A stretch of 64,000 bases of DNA, taken from NCBI GenBank assembly GCA_016169945.1, contig JADLSH010000085.1:310001-374000 (forward strand), read 5' to 3'. Source of the stretch: Trachythela sp. YZ-2020. Its lineage: Eukaryota > Cnidaria > Anthozoa > Malacalcyonacea > Clavulariidae. This document shows positions 46,954 to 57,364 of the stretch, one piece after another (position 1 is the stretch's first letter; the number at the start of each line of letters is the position of its first letter). Position numbers and translations under genes: made by a program. Under the pieces are notes generated by a model. It saw nothing but the letters and a program-made list of their open reading frames with translations, did no database searches and was not told the origin of the DNA.

Positions 46954-47360
46954 TGCTCGCGTGACGCTCGCGCGCGTGCACACAAGTCTATTCGGTCTAA
47001 TATATTGACAAGGTTGGCAAGTTTTTTCAACTCAAACTCATCTACAACTTTTACAAATACAAAATCTTTGTATGGGGGGATTTATGAATAAAAAATTATG
47101 TATTTTTCCCCCCTCACCTGCCTGTGTAACTATACCATACTCTGTGACTATACATATGTTTTGGTTCACTTTCCGCGCGACTACATTGGCTAAATCATGG
47201 ATAATTGACAAAAACCAAAAGAAAATGTTTAGAAGCTTGATGACACCTTTTTACTTCTGTATAGGTTTACTTTTTATACCAAACTAAACTTAAATACGAC
47301 TTTATGGTTAACTTTGGAAACTATATCAAATCCTAATGTTTTGAGCGTAACCGATGCTTA
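46954..47360. other. Inner left foldback arm and unique interior
   Basis: 46957-47035 is inverted-repeat sequence matching 53470-53525 and 52150-52198. The remainder is non-coding interior, including a cctgcctgtgtaa motif that recurs in direct orientation near 51870. Confidence 0.6.
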
Positions 47361-47594
47361 GCCAGTGCGCAAAGGAGAGACCCTCACCCCCCGAAAACAT
47401 TCAAAATGGCGGGCATTTTTAGACGTAAAAATACCGCAAAAATTCGAGTGAACTATTTAATGTTGTTAATCACAACTTCAGTCAAGGCAAACCGTTATAA
47501 AGAAAATAACAACGGTTTCTTATGCCGGTTATTTTTCGAAAATATCGGCGGCCATCTTGTTCGGGGGGTGAATGCCTCTCGTTACCGCACTGGC
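47361..47594. mobile_element. 234-bp MITE with TA target duplication
   Basis: Imperfect inverted ends of about 36 bp (gccagtgcg...cattcaccccccgaa type), flanked by TA (47359-47360 and 47595-47596). This suggests a Tc1/mariner-type MITE; no coding capacity. Confidence 0.7.
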
Positions 47595-48071
47595 TAAGGA
47601 ACATGGCGGCCGGCCGACAATTTAAAGGTAGGTTACAGTCGATTCTGCGCATGCGCGAGCTGTGTTTACATTTTTTGTTTTGAACCACATTGACTATATA
47701 ACATGAAGTATATAACAGGTGTTCGGAACACGATTCAGTACATTCGACATAATTTGCGACGTAAGGAGTGCAATGTTTCACAATTTGTACTTCACTGAAT
47801 TTTTTCTACACTTTTAAATCTTTATACGACTTTTAATTGAAAAATCGTGAATAAAGAGGCCGCTTTGAACCTTGTGTGGTCAGCTAGATCAAAAGGCAAC
47901 AGCCAGAGCGGCGAAATCCCGAAAGTGCGAGTTCGATCATTGAATGATAAATATTTGTGTTTACTTTTGGAATTTAATGACTTGGAAGTGTTATAAATGT
48001 GTATAATCATGGAAATATTTCATGTGGTATCTCTCGTTCGAAACATGTTGCCAGAGTTGTTGTTGCAGTCA

Positions 48072-48327
48072 TGGCAGGAGCACTGGAAGAAGGCCTCTCG
48101 CTTGACGAATTCGAAACAAGTGTGATCGAAAGTGTTGCTGCAGTGCCCAATGTAGACAACAATATCACTACATGTTCTTGTCGCGGCGCCTGTCTTCGCG
48201 AAAAAGGGCGGAATTATTGTCCGTGTAAAAGCGTAAACAGCTTTTGTTCTAGCGCGTGCCATGGAGACGATTTTGGATGCTGCATGAACAACAGAAGGGC
48301 CCAAGAGAGTGACAGTGAAGACACAGT
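48072..48327 (+). CDS. Kolobok plus-strand gene, exon 1: Cys-cluster (CXC-like) domain
   Basis: Starts ATGGCAGGAGC and ends at donor aca|gtaagt. After an acidic segment (LEEGLSLDEFETSVIES) it encodes CSCRGAC-x6-YCPCK-x5-FCSSACH-x5-CCMNN, a tesmin/CXC-like cysteine cluster probably binding zinc and DNA, then an acidic Ser/Asp stretch. An upstream in-frame ATG (47999) exists, but this one has the better context. Confidence 0.65.
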
Positions 48328-48529
48328 AAGTATTCAAATCGTTTGTGTATATTATGTACAAAAATTATGTATGATTTGCAATTATCGCCTGGAAATATCT
48401 GAAATATGTAACTCACTGATGTCACCCTCAGATCGATAGAAGAATAAAATACTTATTTTTTTTCTTTGCATTAATAGAAGAACAGTTTTATTCACTTTCA
48501 CACTACTTTTTTAGGATTCTGATTTCTCA

Positions 48530-48828
48530 ATGCAAGAATGGAAAGCGAAGTAGAGGAGGAGTTGATAGAAAGTGAAGAGATAGGAGAGGACGTGGCAGAG
48601 GAAGAGCTAGAATTCGTGCTAGGGGAAGAGGTAGAGCGAGAGGTCAAACAAGAGGAGGGCGTGGAAGAGGTGGTCGTGGAAGAGGAGGTCGTGGAAGAGG
48701 TGGTCGTGGAAGAGGAGGTCGTGTAAGAGGAGGTCGTGGAAGAGGAAGTCGTGGAACTGGAAGGGGGCGTTTAAATGAAGAGCCAGATGCTGCTGAAAAT
48801 CAAGCCAACCATGAACAGCAGTTGGTGG
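48530..48828 (+). pseudogene. Kolobok plus-strand gene, exon 2: RG/RGG-rich linker, one in-frame stop
   Basis: Reading AAT GGA AAG CGA after acceptor ctcaatgcaag gives NGKRSRGGVDRK, a TGA, then a long run of Arg-Gly repeats (GRGRGGRGRGG type) ending NEEPDAAENQANHEQQLV at a gtaaga donor. Arg-Gly tracts bind nucleic acids. The TGA could be a CGA mutation. The Glu/Val-rich translation of another frame is an artefact of the same repeats. Confidence 0.5.
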
Positions 48829-48880
48829 TAAGAAAACTATATGTCGGCTTTTATTATATTTATATAAGTTGAGTTGGCAG

Positions 48881-49284
48881 GCACGGATCAACCACAACCA
48901 CCAAGCCCAGATCCCGACAACGAAACCCCTGACTGGTGCGATTGTGGGCACTGCATTGTTATGCCAACGCAGGATGAGAACAAATGCTGTGCAACAGTAA
49001 GACGTCCATGCATTTACAGAACAAATGTATTTAGACAAGTAGTTACTGATGGCAATGTTCTGGAGATTGCAATGAGATACAGGGAGGATGTTTTCGTTCT
49101 GAACAATGTCAGAGATAATCAAAGTTTTCGCCATGCAGCAAATAGACAATATGTACTATGGCAACATGGAAGGTTGGGAAGGGGTACCAGAAGGGTTGTT
49201 CCAAGCTGCTGTGTTGTTGCCATACATGCTCGTTACCCTTCACCCAATGGTGTGTACACAGGATATAGGCCTGCACGCTTGTAG
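48881..49284 (+). CDS. Kolobok plus-strand gene, exon 3: P2X7-type ballast domain
   Basis: After acceptor gttggcag the frame encodes WCDCGHCIVMPT, CC, a Cys, a YRED segment, then RHAANRQYVLWQHGRLGRG, RVVPSCCVVAIHARYPSP and GVYTGYRP before TAG. These are the hallmark blocks of the zinc-binding C-terminal 'ballast' domain of vertebrate P2X7 receptors, which in invertebrates occurs without the ion channel. The Cys residues that bind the dinuclear zinc centre are present. Phase does not match exon 2 cleanly, so the gene may be decayed. Confidence 0.8.
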
Positions 49285-49770
49285 ATATTAAGCATATGAT
49301 CCTTTATTTATGTTCTATTTTGTCTAAAAGCAGACAATTTAACTTGCCTGCATTATGGAATTAGTAGCCTGTGCACAGTGTACACAGAAATTTTGTTTCC
49401 TGTGTATAGACTGCAAATCGACAAACAAAAGGTAATTGTTCTGTCACATCTTCATATTATTAGTGCATAATTTCGGATTTATAGTCTATCGTGTCATATT
49501 ATTCTATATAATTATTGTTTAGCCTATCACAATTTCCCCCTGATTCTCACATGATCAGAACAAGTTATTGTTTGCCGATTCACAGTCAATACAGGTAACA
49601 AAATTTATGTATAGACTGTTCACAGGCTATATCGTTAGGGTTTACTTCCATTATTTGCTGGATATGGAATTATAAATAAGAGGAGAGCCTTTGTGTTAAC
49701 AAATTCTTGCATGTGGTTATTAACAAGAAGTTCTAGCAGGCAGTTTTGTTTTTTGTTATTTACTAGTGGC
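49285..49770. other. Gap between convergent Kolobok genes
   Basis: No coding sequence. A transposase catalytic core would be expected on the minus strand here or beyond; its absence implies an internal deletion. Confidence 0.5.
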
Positions 49771-50170
49771 TCAGTTCAATACTAAAAATAGTATGGGAAC
49801 AATTAACTTATTGGGTTGAGCTGCCCATCTCCCACCAACATGGCCAGAATGACACCCCCAGGATACCACAAGACAGGTTCCCCGATACATCTTTCTATAA
49901 AACAATGAACGGCCACAATCTGGTCGTTTACAAACACTCCCATGTATAGATGTAATCAATGACATAAGAGTGTCTGTAAATACAATACACTTTTCCATCT
50001 TTATGGCTTCTTGTAGGGTAACCTCTTCTACGGTAGAGATGTACTCTGATGATGTCGTTGTCTTGGTTCCTCCTTCGCTATTTCCACCTTCAGGCTCATC
50101 TCCATCATGCCCATTTATAGTTACATTTAATACGTCCTCTATTAACGGTTCATCAAAAGCAGGATCCAAT
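49771..50170 (-). pseudogene. Kolobok transposase-like gene, Cys-rich exon, truncated
   Basis: Acceptor caatttag at 50171-50178. It encodes LDPAFDEPLIEDVLNVTING, an acidic/Ser-Thr linker, EKCIVFTDTLMSLITSIHG, then a C-x4-C...C-x4-H...W(x)2QP finger-like block (VSWGCHSGHVGGRWAAQPN). This block precedes the DDE core in many metazoan repeat-encoded transposase proteins that I associate with Kolobok. The frame then ends, so no catalytic residues are present. Confidence 0.6.
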
Positions 50171-50468
50171 CTAAATTGTGCATTTAGTATGTATTACTTG
50201 CATGCATGTACAGTAATACTGTACATACATAAATCATATGGTATATAAAGACAAGTTTTTTAAAACATGTACTCAAAAATGGGGAATATTTGCTGTGTGA
50301 GAAAGGCTAATTACATTATAGACTAACTCTTTATCAGTTTATGCCACTTTAATAATACCCTAACAGCCTCTGTTCAGCAGACACTAACCTGCTCCCTGAC
50401 GGTGCCTGTTTAATACAGGTTTGACAACAGACTTTTAAGGGTTGTGTTGATGGCTTACATATACTTAC

Positions 50469-50603
50469 TGAGGAAAATCATCAGTAGGAGACAGTATGTT
50501 TGGTGGCTGGATAGTCAGATCCGATATGTCGTCACCAAAGTCATCATCACTTTCTCCACTACTGGCAGACATGGTTTCTTCGCCAATAGGATTTTGATCA
50601 AAT
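50469..50603 (-). pseudogene. Kolobok transposase-like gene, acidic exon
   Basis: Between acceptor ttaccag and donor ca|gtaagt it encodes FDQNPIGEETMSASSGESDD and DFGDDISDLTIQPPNILSPTDDFP. Joining CA to ATTGG of the next exon keeps the reading frame, which supports this intron. Confidence 0.55.
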
Positions 50604-51017
50604 CTGGTAAATTGTAAATACTTCATATATAAAAATCTTAATACTGTATATCATACCGAACAATGCAATTACTTGCTACTAAATCTGCAAGTAAAATCAC
50701 TAAATCTGCAAGATTGAATTGAGTCTCAAATCAGCTTCTTAATTGCTTAGGCTAAATTTATTTGCGATAAAAACAAAGCACCATGTGCCAGAAAATGAAT
50801 GAGACTGGAAAACATGCGTATAATGGGTAGGCAATATTACACAATAAGCTCACATGTTAATATTTAGATTCTCACTTATCATAGCACTTTATTTATTTAT
50901 TTTTGTAGCTAGCCTGCAAGCCACAAAAGCTTGCCACAGAAATAAATAAACAACACAAACTTTGACATAAATTATACAGTATGTATAACAAACTCAAAGA
51001 TTCAACAACTTCATTAC

Positions 51018-51142
51018 CTGGCGAACACATGCTGCTTTTTGAGCGTCTTCTAGTAAGGAGAACAAATACAATGTACCCCACATCTTCAGTGCCAGACAAT
51101 GGCCACATTGTCGTTGTGCTCTCTGTTTGAGTTTCTACGTTG
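51018..51142 (-). pseudogene. Kolobok transposase-like gene, exon 2
   Basis: Flanked by acceptor gttttag and donor cag|gtaatg. The frame in phase with exon 1 reads NVETQTESTTTMWPLSG. Its 3' phase does not fit the next exon's open frame, so an exon is missing or an indel has occurred. Confidence 0.45.
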
Positions 51143-51237
51143 CTAAAACATTACAGAATACGTAAAAGAAAGTAAATAAAAAGCGTAAAATCATCATAAA
51201 AGGGTCAAAGGTTTATTTGCATCATTAATATGCTTAC

Positions 51238-51471
51238 CATAACGTGTTTCTCAATGCGTAATAATCGAGCAGAAACTCTGCGACATGCTGATCGGTTTTG
51301 AGGTTGTGATCTTCTTTGAACGCTCTCCACCTCTCGAAAGCATCAAATAACGACACTTTAGATGCGTCTCTTTTCTTGTCGTATTCTTTTCTAGCCTCAG
51401 ATCTGCTACGATGGCTTATTATATTTCAAGGATCTACGTCCGAACGTACTTGATGTGCCGGAATCAGCCAT
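51238..51471 (-). pseudogene. Kolobok transposase-like gene, exon 1, frameshifted
   Basis: ATG at 51471 gives MADSGTSSTFGRRSLKYNKP and a stop. The +1 frame continues SHRSRSEARKEYDKKRDASK, then FERWRAFKEDHNLKTDQHVA and EFLLDYYALRNTL up to donor tg|gtaagc. The FERW...K-T-D...FLLD pattern is typical of the N-terminal region of such transposase proteins. One indel breaks it. Confidence 0.55.
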
Positions 51472-51634
51472 CACTCCTTCCAATGGCGACAGTCGAATGA
51501 ATATTGATTATAAGGCGGCCGCGCGTGTGTTTATTATGCTTTAGGACTGGAAACGTGTTATGATTGTAATGTGAGTAGGCTACTCATAACAAACTCACCG
51601 CACATGCGCAGAATCGACTGTAACCTACCTTTAA

Positions 51635-52149
51635 GAAAATAAAGAAAAAAAAATTCCGAAGAATAACGTCATTTTTAAATTCAAAATATCAATAAAACAA
51701 GACGAGTTTGAGAGACTGTAAATTTTCGACTTTATATTAAAGTCATCATCAGACAGAATAGCGGCCGGTTGCACTTTTTAAGCAGAGTTCCACCTCTGTA
51801 TAGTTTCTACTCTGTGGTATAGCAGGGGTATAGTCACTGGGTATAGTTATGTATTTTGTTTTTCCCGCCGCCTGCCTGTGTAATTTGCAGAAAACGTTAT
51901 GTAAAGTGGCCAATCAGCGCCTTCTTCAAAATTTAAAAACTGTGACGTATGCATAGGGTAGGTGGGTCCAGCGTAGTTTTGACTGACAAACTTTTGTCAA
52001 AACCCCGAAATATATTCGCTTTTTAACATGCTTAGAAATTACTTTTGAAGTTAAAACTTTGTGGAAATGTAGTAAGATCACTAGTGTTTAAAGTGATGTA
52101 GTTTTTGTAGAGTTTTTGTTTGTAATTTGTGGAACATTTTGCATTTGTA
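51635..52149. other. Foldback interior right of the Kolobok element
   Basis: Non-coding; contains short complementary motifs to 47090-47150 but no gene. Confidence 0.5.
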
Positions 52150-52198
52150 AAGTTGTAGATGAGTTTGAGTTGAAAAAACTTGCCAACCTTGTCAATAT

Positions 52199-52885
52199 AG
52201 GAGCTCTAGTGACAGTTCAAACCAGTATCCAGTTCACCGTTATCGTACTTATCGTACTCCTTCTTCAATCGTAATGTGCAACTATGGAACAATCTACCAC
52301 TTGACATTCGTAAATCAGCTACTTTTAGTTCCTTTAAAAATATTATCTTAATTAATAAGCTAAATAACATTTTTGATACGGACAGACTAAGTACTTGGAA
52401 GACAATATATATGTCCTTATTGTAGGTCTATTGACAGTCCTTCCTGCTGTTATATAGGAGATATATAGGCTGGTTTGCACTTTCAAAGTCTCTCGGTGGT
52501 GTTACCTCTTCTCAAACAAGTAAATTTGTCCTTTGATCAATTCATGAGTTAGTTATACTTTCACCGTGATTATCTGTATTAGGGAAACTTTGGTGGTGTA
52601 AATTAGCTTAAGAGACAAGCAGTGAAGGGTCTATTATTATTAAGGAGAAAGGCGTATTTCGTCCAACAGTAGTTAGATAAACTAGATAGGTTTTATGTAT
52701 ATTTTCTGTTATCATAGACATAGTGTAAATTTAGGTGTTATCTATTTGCGGGGTTTGCCTTGTTGGGACTTCGAGTCCGTTCGTGAATCCCTTTTGTTGT
52801 TTGTAATATCTTGTTTGTTTTAACGCATTGTTGTAAATTTTTAGCGAGTTTGATTAAAGTTATTTATTATTATTAATAATATTAT
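52199..52885 (+). mobile_element. 5'-truncated non-LTR fragment in right foldback arm
   Basis: Frame 52228-52425 gives SFFNRNVQLWNNLPLDIRKS and FKNIILINKLNNIFDT before a stop, the C-terminal end of a CR1/L2-type polyprotein. A long 3' UTR ends in an (att)n tail at 52864-52885. The arm sequence resumes at about 53470. Confidence 0.75.
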
Positions 52886-53333
52886 ACCTCACAATAAGTT
52901 TGTCCAATCAGAGAACTAGACTTGTACCACATGACCGTGGTATTTTTCAGCGAATACCATGCCCACCCCAGGCAACTTGTACCCTGAGTCGTTTCCCCTG
53001 GGCATGGTATTCGAGTCGAATACCACGCTTGAGCGGGGAATTCGACTATTGAATACCCATCTCGTACCCAGGCCGTCGTCTAATTTCATCGCCGGCAAAC
53101 ATGGCGGCATCAACAGAAGACGAACTGGAAGTAAACACGGACGTAAACACGGAAGTAAATGATGAAATAAGGCGGTTATTGGCTAACAAGGACGCGATAA
53201 ATACGAAAAATAACTAAGTTATCAAAAGTGTATTTTAAAATTAAAAGTTATTAAATATTTATTAAGTCAATGCTAGTTATTTTCTAGTATCTAGTACAAG
53301 TAAAAGCCACACAAGGTTCGGTATAATATATCA
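52886..53333. other. Unclassified insert in right foldback arm
   Basis: Contains the inverted motif gaataccatgccca / tgggcatggtattc (52954-53014) and a short plus frame (52959-53162) without similarity; probably another small repeat. Confidence 0.4.
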
Positions 53334-53468
53334 TTTATAGACCTTTCACTCGGGGTATTCCCAAAAATTACCCTGAGGGATGAAATATCCCTCGGGCTTT
53401 GCCCTCGTAATATTTCATCCCTCAGGGTATTTCAATGGAAACTCTCCCTCGCTCCAGGCCTATAACTG
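53334..53468. mobile_element. Hairpin MITE with taccctgagggatgaaatat arms
   Basis: The arms 53371-53390 and 53409-53428 are near-perfect inverted repeats around a ctcgggctttgccc loop. Outer ends ttatag(a)cct / aggcctataa are also inverted. It would form a strong hairpin. Confidence 0.6.
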
Positions 53469-53654
53469 ATAAATATATTAGACCGAATAGACTTGTGTGC
53501 ACGCGCGCGAGCGTCACGCGAGCAAGCTTTATCAAGTGAATATATCAATTATCAAAGAAAAGCTTTCAGAAAAGATTAAAAACCCGAATTTTTGGGCCGC
53601 CTATGGTCGTATGAACTTGTATGTACCTGAATGTCAGTCGTATTTCGAAAATTT

Positions 53655-53770
53655 ACTCGTCTGTAGTCCTCTAGACTCGTCTGTTACTCGTCTGTAGTCG
53701 TCTGTTACTCGTCTGTTACTCGTCTGTAGTCGTCTGTTACTCGTCTGTAGTCGTCTGTTACTCGTCTGTC
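53655..53770. repeat. Minisatellite, right foldback arm
   Basis: tcgtctgt(t/a)(a)ctcgtctgtagtcg units, the reverse complement of 43707-43843. Confidence 0.88.
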
Positions 53771-53807
53771 ATTCGGGTGTAGTTTTAGAATAGACCGCAG
53801 GTGACGT

Positions 53808-55309
53808 ACGTCGCCGGTCGCAGATAACGAGAAGTAAGATTTGGCAAGTAAATTTATCATATTTTCAGCATTTTCAACAAGGTAACAATAGAAAAGCTAT
53901 GTATCATGAATGAAGACAAACAATTTTTAATGAACAAAAGATCGGAAATAGTTTCAACATGCAGACACAAAAGCTGATTTAAAATAAATAACCTACAGAA
54001 GTAAAGGAATGCATGAAATGTTTGAACGCCCACACGCCCACGTTTCTACCAATACTATTTAAGCATTGAAAATCTTTTCGAAATCCCTCGCCACTTGATG
54101 ATCGCTTATTGCGTGAAACAGGCTGTAGTGGATATCTTGAGGTAAGCGAAACCTATATAGCGTGTTTTGAATCCAATAAACGAAATCTGCTTAAGTTAAT
54201 GGTTTTGGTCGAAACGTGGGCGTGTGAACGTTCAAACATTACATGCATTTCATTCTTTGTACGTTTACGTTGTTTATCTGAAATTTGCTTTTGTGTTTAC
54301 AAGTTGAAACTATTTTCTGATTAAAAAGTGGTTGTAAATCAACCGTGGTTGTAAATCAAAAGTGGTTGTAAATCAAAAGTGGTTGTAAATCAAGATTGGT
54401 TTCGTTGCGGGGGATAGACCAACTCTAGGGAGGTCCGGGGAATTTTTATATAAATTTCTGAAATGGAATTTCCTACGTTTTGTGGAAGACGTGATGTGCA
54501 GAAACTAGGTGGGGGGGGGGGGGGGGGGTTAGCTCATTACTTCTGTTTTTGGGTAAACTATGGCATCACATAGGTCCCAACCACAGCATATGAATCGTAT
54601 CACGCTTTCACTGAATTTAAATAAAACTAAATAAGGTTATAGGGACTTACAATAACCGTCCAGCCAGTGATACACTGATACTGTCACTGAATCACTATAT
54701 AGACTATATAATTCAGCAATTTTATGGATTAGAAAGGTCACATTTGACATATAAAACACACACGAGATTTACAACGACGCCAAATTGCGCCTCAGTTAGT
54801 TGTTAAATATTCTGACTTAATTTACACAATGCACGTATTGGTTTGTATATTCGTCTAATAGAAGTATATTCCAAGAACAAAACGAGGAATCCTTACCTTA
54901 TAAATTTGTAAACATTTCTTCATTGATGTTAAAATCTCACAAATTCGCAGGCCACAGACACTAGATATAAACATAGTTGCCTAAATTTGTACGTGGCCGC
55001 CGAGATTCTACCGAGATTTTACCGAATACAACTCCTTGGGAACTATTGCGCAACGAAAACATGGCTACCGTGTCTCACGGTGTCTCACGTCACAAAATCT
55101 TGCGCTGTGATTGGCTTGATACCCTTCACCGTGTCTCAATGTGGCAAGAAGTTACTATATTTAGTAACAGTAGAACCGCGGACCGTGTCTCAAAATCGCA
55201 GTCGCATTTTACGAGTTCGTTCCGAACGTGAAGTGCCTAGTTCGTGCAGTTATCGGTGAATTGTCGTAGAAAACTATTTGATATGCAAAATATTAATCTT
55301 CGCGGTTGA
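53808..55309. other. Intergenic with small tandem repeats, no gene recognised
   Basis: Contains the array at 54326-54392 and a G-run of about 19 at 54511-54529. Neither 53860-54320 nor 54530-55300 contains a recognisable gene; 54977-55259 has two overlapping frames without similarity. Confidence 0.5.
54326..54392. repeat. 18-bp tandem repeat (agtggttgtaaatcaaa), about 4 units
   Basis: Four nearly identical units; the first has cc in place of aa at the join. Confidence 0.8.
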
Positions 55310-55401
55310 ATGGCGATGAATCGGATTTTCTGTATATTTCTACTATTCTCTTCTTTGTGCGTGTCTGTATTCACGTTTCGTTATCAAAAATGTAAACATT
55401 G
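55310..55401 (+). pseudogene. Orphan signal-peptide exon of the lectin family
   Basis: ATGGCGATGAATCGGATT encodes MAMNRIFCIFLLFSSLCVSV, a clear secretory signal peptide, homologous to 60170 and 62539. No lectin exon follows in the copy before the transposon at 56335; downstream sequence to 55620 matches 62600-62860 instead. Either the second exon was lost or this copy is a fragment. Confidence 0.5.
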
Positions 55402-56325
55402 ATAGATAATTGAAATAAAATTGTACTGTATTGTCTGCTAAGTCAAAGATTTTCTACCCAGGTTAGGGGGTTGACATGCTTAACAATATCATACAACTGA
55501 CTAGATGATAACCATTATATATCCATGTTATGTGGAAATGCGGGCGAGTAAACGTGCGTACACGCGGACGTGTGGGGATACGGACAGGTGGTTTGGACAC
55601 TCATTTTCGTCATATCCACATTTTCGTTTTCCGCTTTGACTACATGATTATCGTATTTTCTTGCTTTATTCTTGCTTACAAAGTGTTTCTGTTTAAAAAT
55701 ATATTTTTCGATGTTATGAAACACCTACTCGATTCCCCTACTTAATCAATCGAAGCTTTTTTTCTTTTGTATTTGCTAAAGTACAAAGCCTGAAATGATC
55801 ACCTTCACACCAAAATGCTCTCCCGCTAAAATACGTTAATTGTGGTCATGCAGGTCACGCAACAGACTATATAATTCACTACACATACTTAATGCAAGGA
55901 TGGAAACCACGCGTGTCCATACTGTTTCAGGAGACGGGACATAGTTTATAATAGGATCCAAAAAAACGATTCTTTATACATTCTCCTATTTCCAAAAACC
56001 AAGACAAAACTTAAACTTGTAAGATTTTTTCCCACACAACCCCTGTACGAATTTTTTTCCTTCGAATTTTCCACGTTTTTTTCTTGTTCCAAGACCAGCA
56101 GGAATGCTATGGAATAGACTGGTGCTCTAGCAAAACTGGCAAACTCGCGCCTATATAATTAGACTGAGTCACTTTATTAGGAGAATATGTTTTATAACCA
56201 GATCGATTGTTATACAGTATGTCTACATATTGCATTAGAAGTTTGGGAACCTATAAAATCCTCTTTTTCCGTAAGCCGTCATTCTGGATCCGCATTTACC
56301 CACCCTTAATTTATTGAAACATTAT
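55402..56325. other. Lectin-family flanking repeat, no gene recognised
   Basis: 55440-55620 is a copy of 62670-62860 (ending in the gcgggcgagtaaacgtgcgt stretch) and an inverted relative of 63370-63475. 56270-56325 matches 62380-62440. Confidence 0.5.
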
Positions 56326-56334
56326 ATCCTTGAA
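56326..56334. repeat. Left 9-bp TSD (atccttgaa)
   Basis: Identical to 60084-60092. A related site without insertion is at about 62431-62456 (tatatcctcttaatttgaac). Confidence 0.88.
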
Positions 56335-56618
56335 CAGAGGAGGAATGAAGGTCTTCCCGAAATGCAACGCGCCTCAATGCGGCTCATTATTATTCAAAAT
56401 CTTTATTCTCAACGCGCCGTTCGATTAAAAACTGTTGAAATGTTTGCGATTTTTGCTGTGAAGATCTCGTTTTCTCAAAGGTATGTTTTGATAACTTTTT
56501 TGTTCAGTAATTTAATAAAATAATTTTGGAATGATTTTGTATATATATCGCATTTTAGTTATGTTAAATTCCCATTGTATTTATGCATGTTTCGGGTCAG
56601 TGAACATGACCTTAAAGT

Positions 56619-57167
56619 GGCATTGAAATATTCATGAGTAAATTATACTTTTTTACAAGGAAACTAAAATAAAATCATATCAGTGAATTCAGGAATGTTT
56701 ACTCTTTATAGTGATACTTTAAAACATGAATTTACTCCATAAAACCGAAGAGTTATCGCGGTTTGAAAATGAGCTATTTTTGCTGTATTCTAACCCTGAT
56801 GGCATTGAAATATTCATGAGTAAATTATACTTTTTTACAAGGAAACTAAAATAAAATCATATCAGTGAATTCAGTAGTGTTTATTCTTTATAGTGATACT
56901 TTAAAACATGAATTTACTCCATAAAACCGAAGAGTTATCGCGGTTTGAAAATGAGCTAGTTTTGCTGTATTCTAACCCTGATGGCATTGAAATATTCATG
57001 AGTAAATTATACTTTTTTACAAGGAAACTAAAATAAAATCATATCAGTGAATTCAGGAGTGTTTATTCTTTATAGTGATACTTTAAAACATGAATTTACT
57101 CCATAAAACCGAAGAGTTATCGCGGTTTGAAAATGAGCTATTTTTTGCTATATTCTAACCCTGATGG
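56619..57167. repeat. 182-bp tandem repeat, three units
   Basis: Units start ggcattgaaatattcatgag at 56619, 56801 and 56983 and end ttctaaccctgat. Near-identical units indicate recent amplification, in a subterminal position of the transposon. Confidence 0.92.
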
Positions 57168-57364
57168 CGGGAATATGCCTCCGTGGAGGTGGTTTTGGCG
57201 CGACGAAATTACTACTGCAATGGATCGCTATTTTCTATGATAACTTTGACATGTGTTGCTACCTATTTTATTTCATTGTTACCTTTATGGTTAGGTTTCG
57301 TTATATTTGAGTACATTTTATTGTATTTTTTCATTTATAGAGTAAACTTTGCAGTATTATAATA

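Larger units (their letters stand above)
47626..51630. mobile_element. 4005-bp Kolobok-type DNA transposon
   Basis: A 32-bp inverted repeat beginning AGGTAGGTTACAGTCGATTC with one mismatch (47626-47657 and 51599-51630), flanked by TTAA on both sides (47622-47625, 51631-51634). Two convergent spliced genes lie inside: a plus-strand Cys-cluster/RG/P2X7-ballast gene and a minus-strand transposase-like gene whose C-terminal core is missing. TTAA duplication plus the transposase N-terminal pattern favour Kolobok over piggyBac. Confidence 0.85.
43683..53794. mobile_element. Foldback element with minisatellite inverted repeats, host of nested insertions
   Basis: Long inverted repeats start tctattctaaaactacaccc, run through a minisatellite, ggtccaaaaattcgggtttt and ttcacttgataaagctt, and continue beyond internal insertions through ctcgcgtgacgctcgcgcgc to gttgaaaaaacttgccaacc (left inner end about 47035, right inner end about 52150). 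Removing the nested non-LTR elements, MITEs and Kolobok element leaves about 2 kb. The target duplication is unclear: gcagcgacgt (43671-43680) and gcaggtgacgt (53797-53807) are similar but not identical. No transposase of its own is evident. Confidence 0.8.

Noticed and set aside
48538..48726. Acidic Glu/Val-rich open frame, and a long minus-strand frame over the same region
   Set aside because: Alternative frames of the RG-repeat exon; the Arg-Gly frame is the one flanked by splice-like borders.
48874..48880. Start of the ballast-domain frame at a TTG codon
   Set aside because: TTG is an unlikely start in an animal gene; an intron acceptor (gttggcag) immediately follows, so this is an exon boundary.
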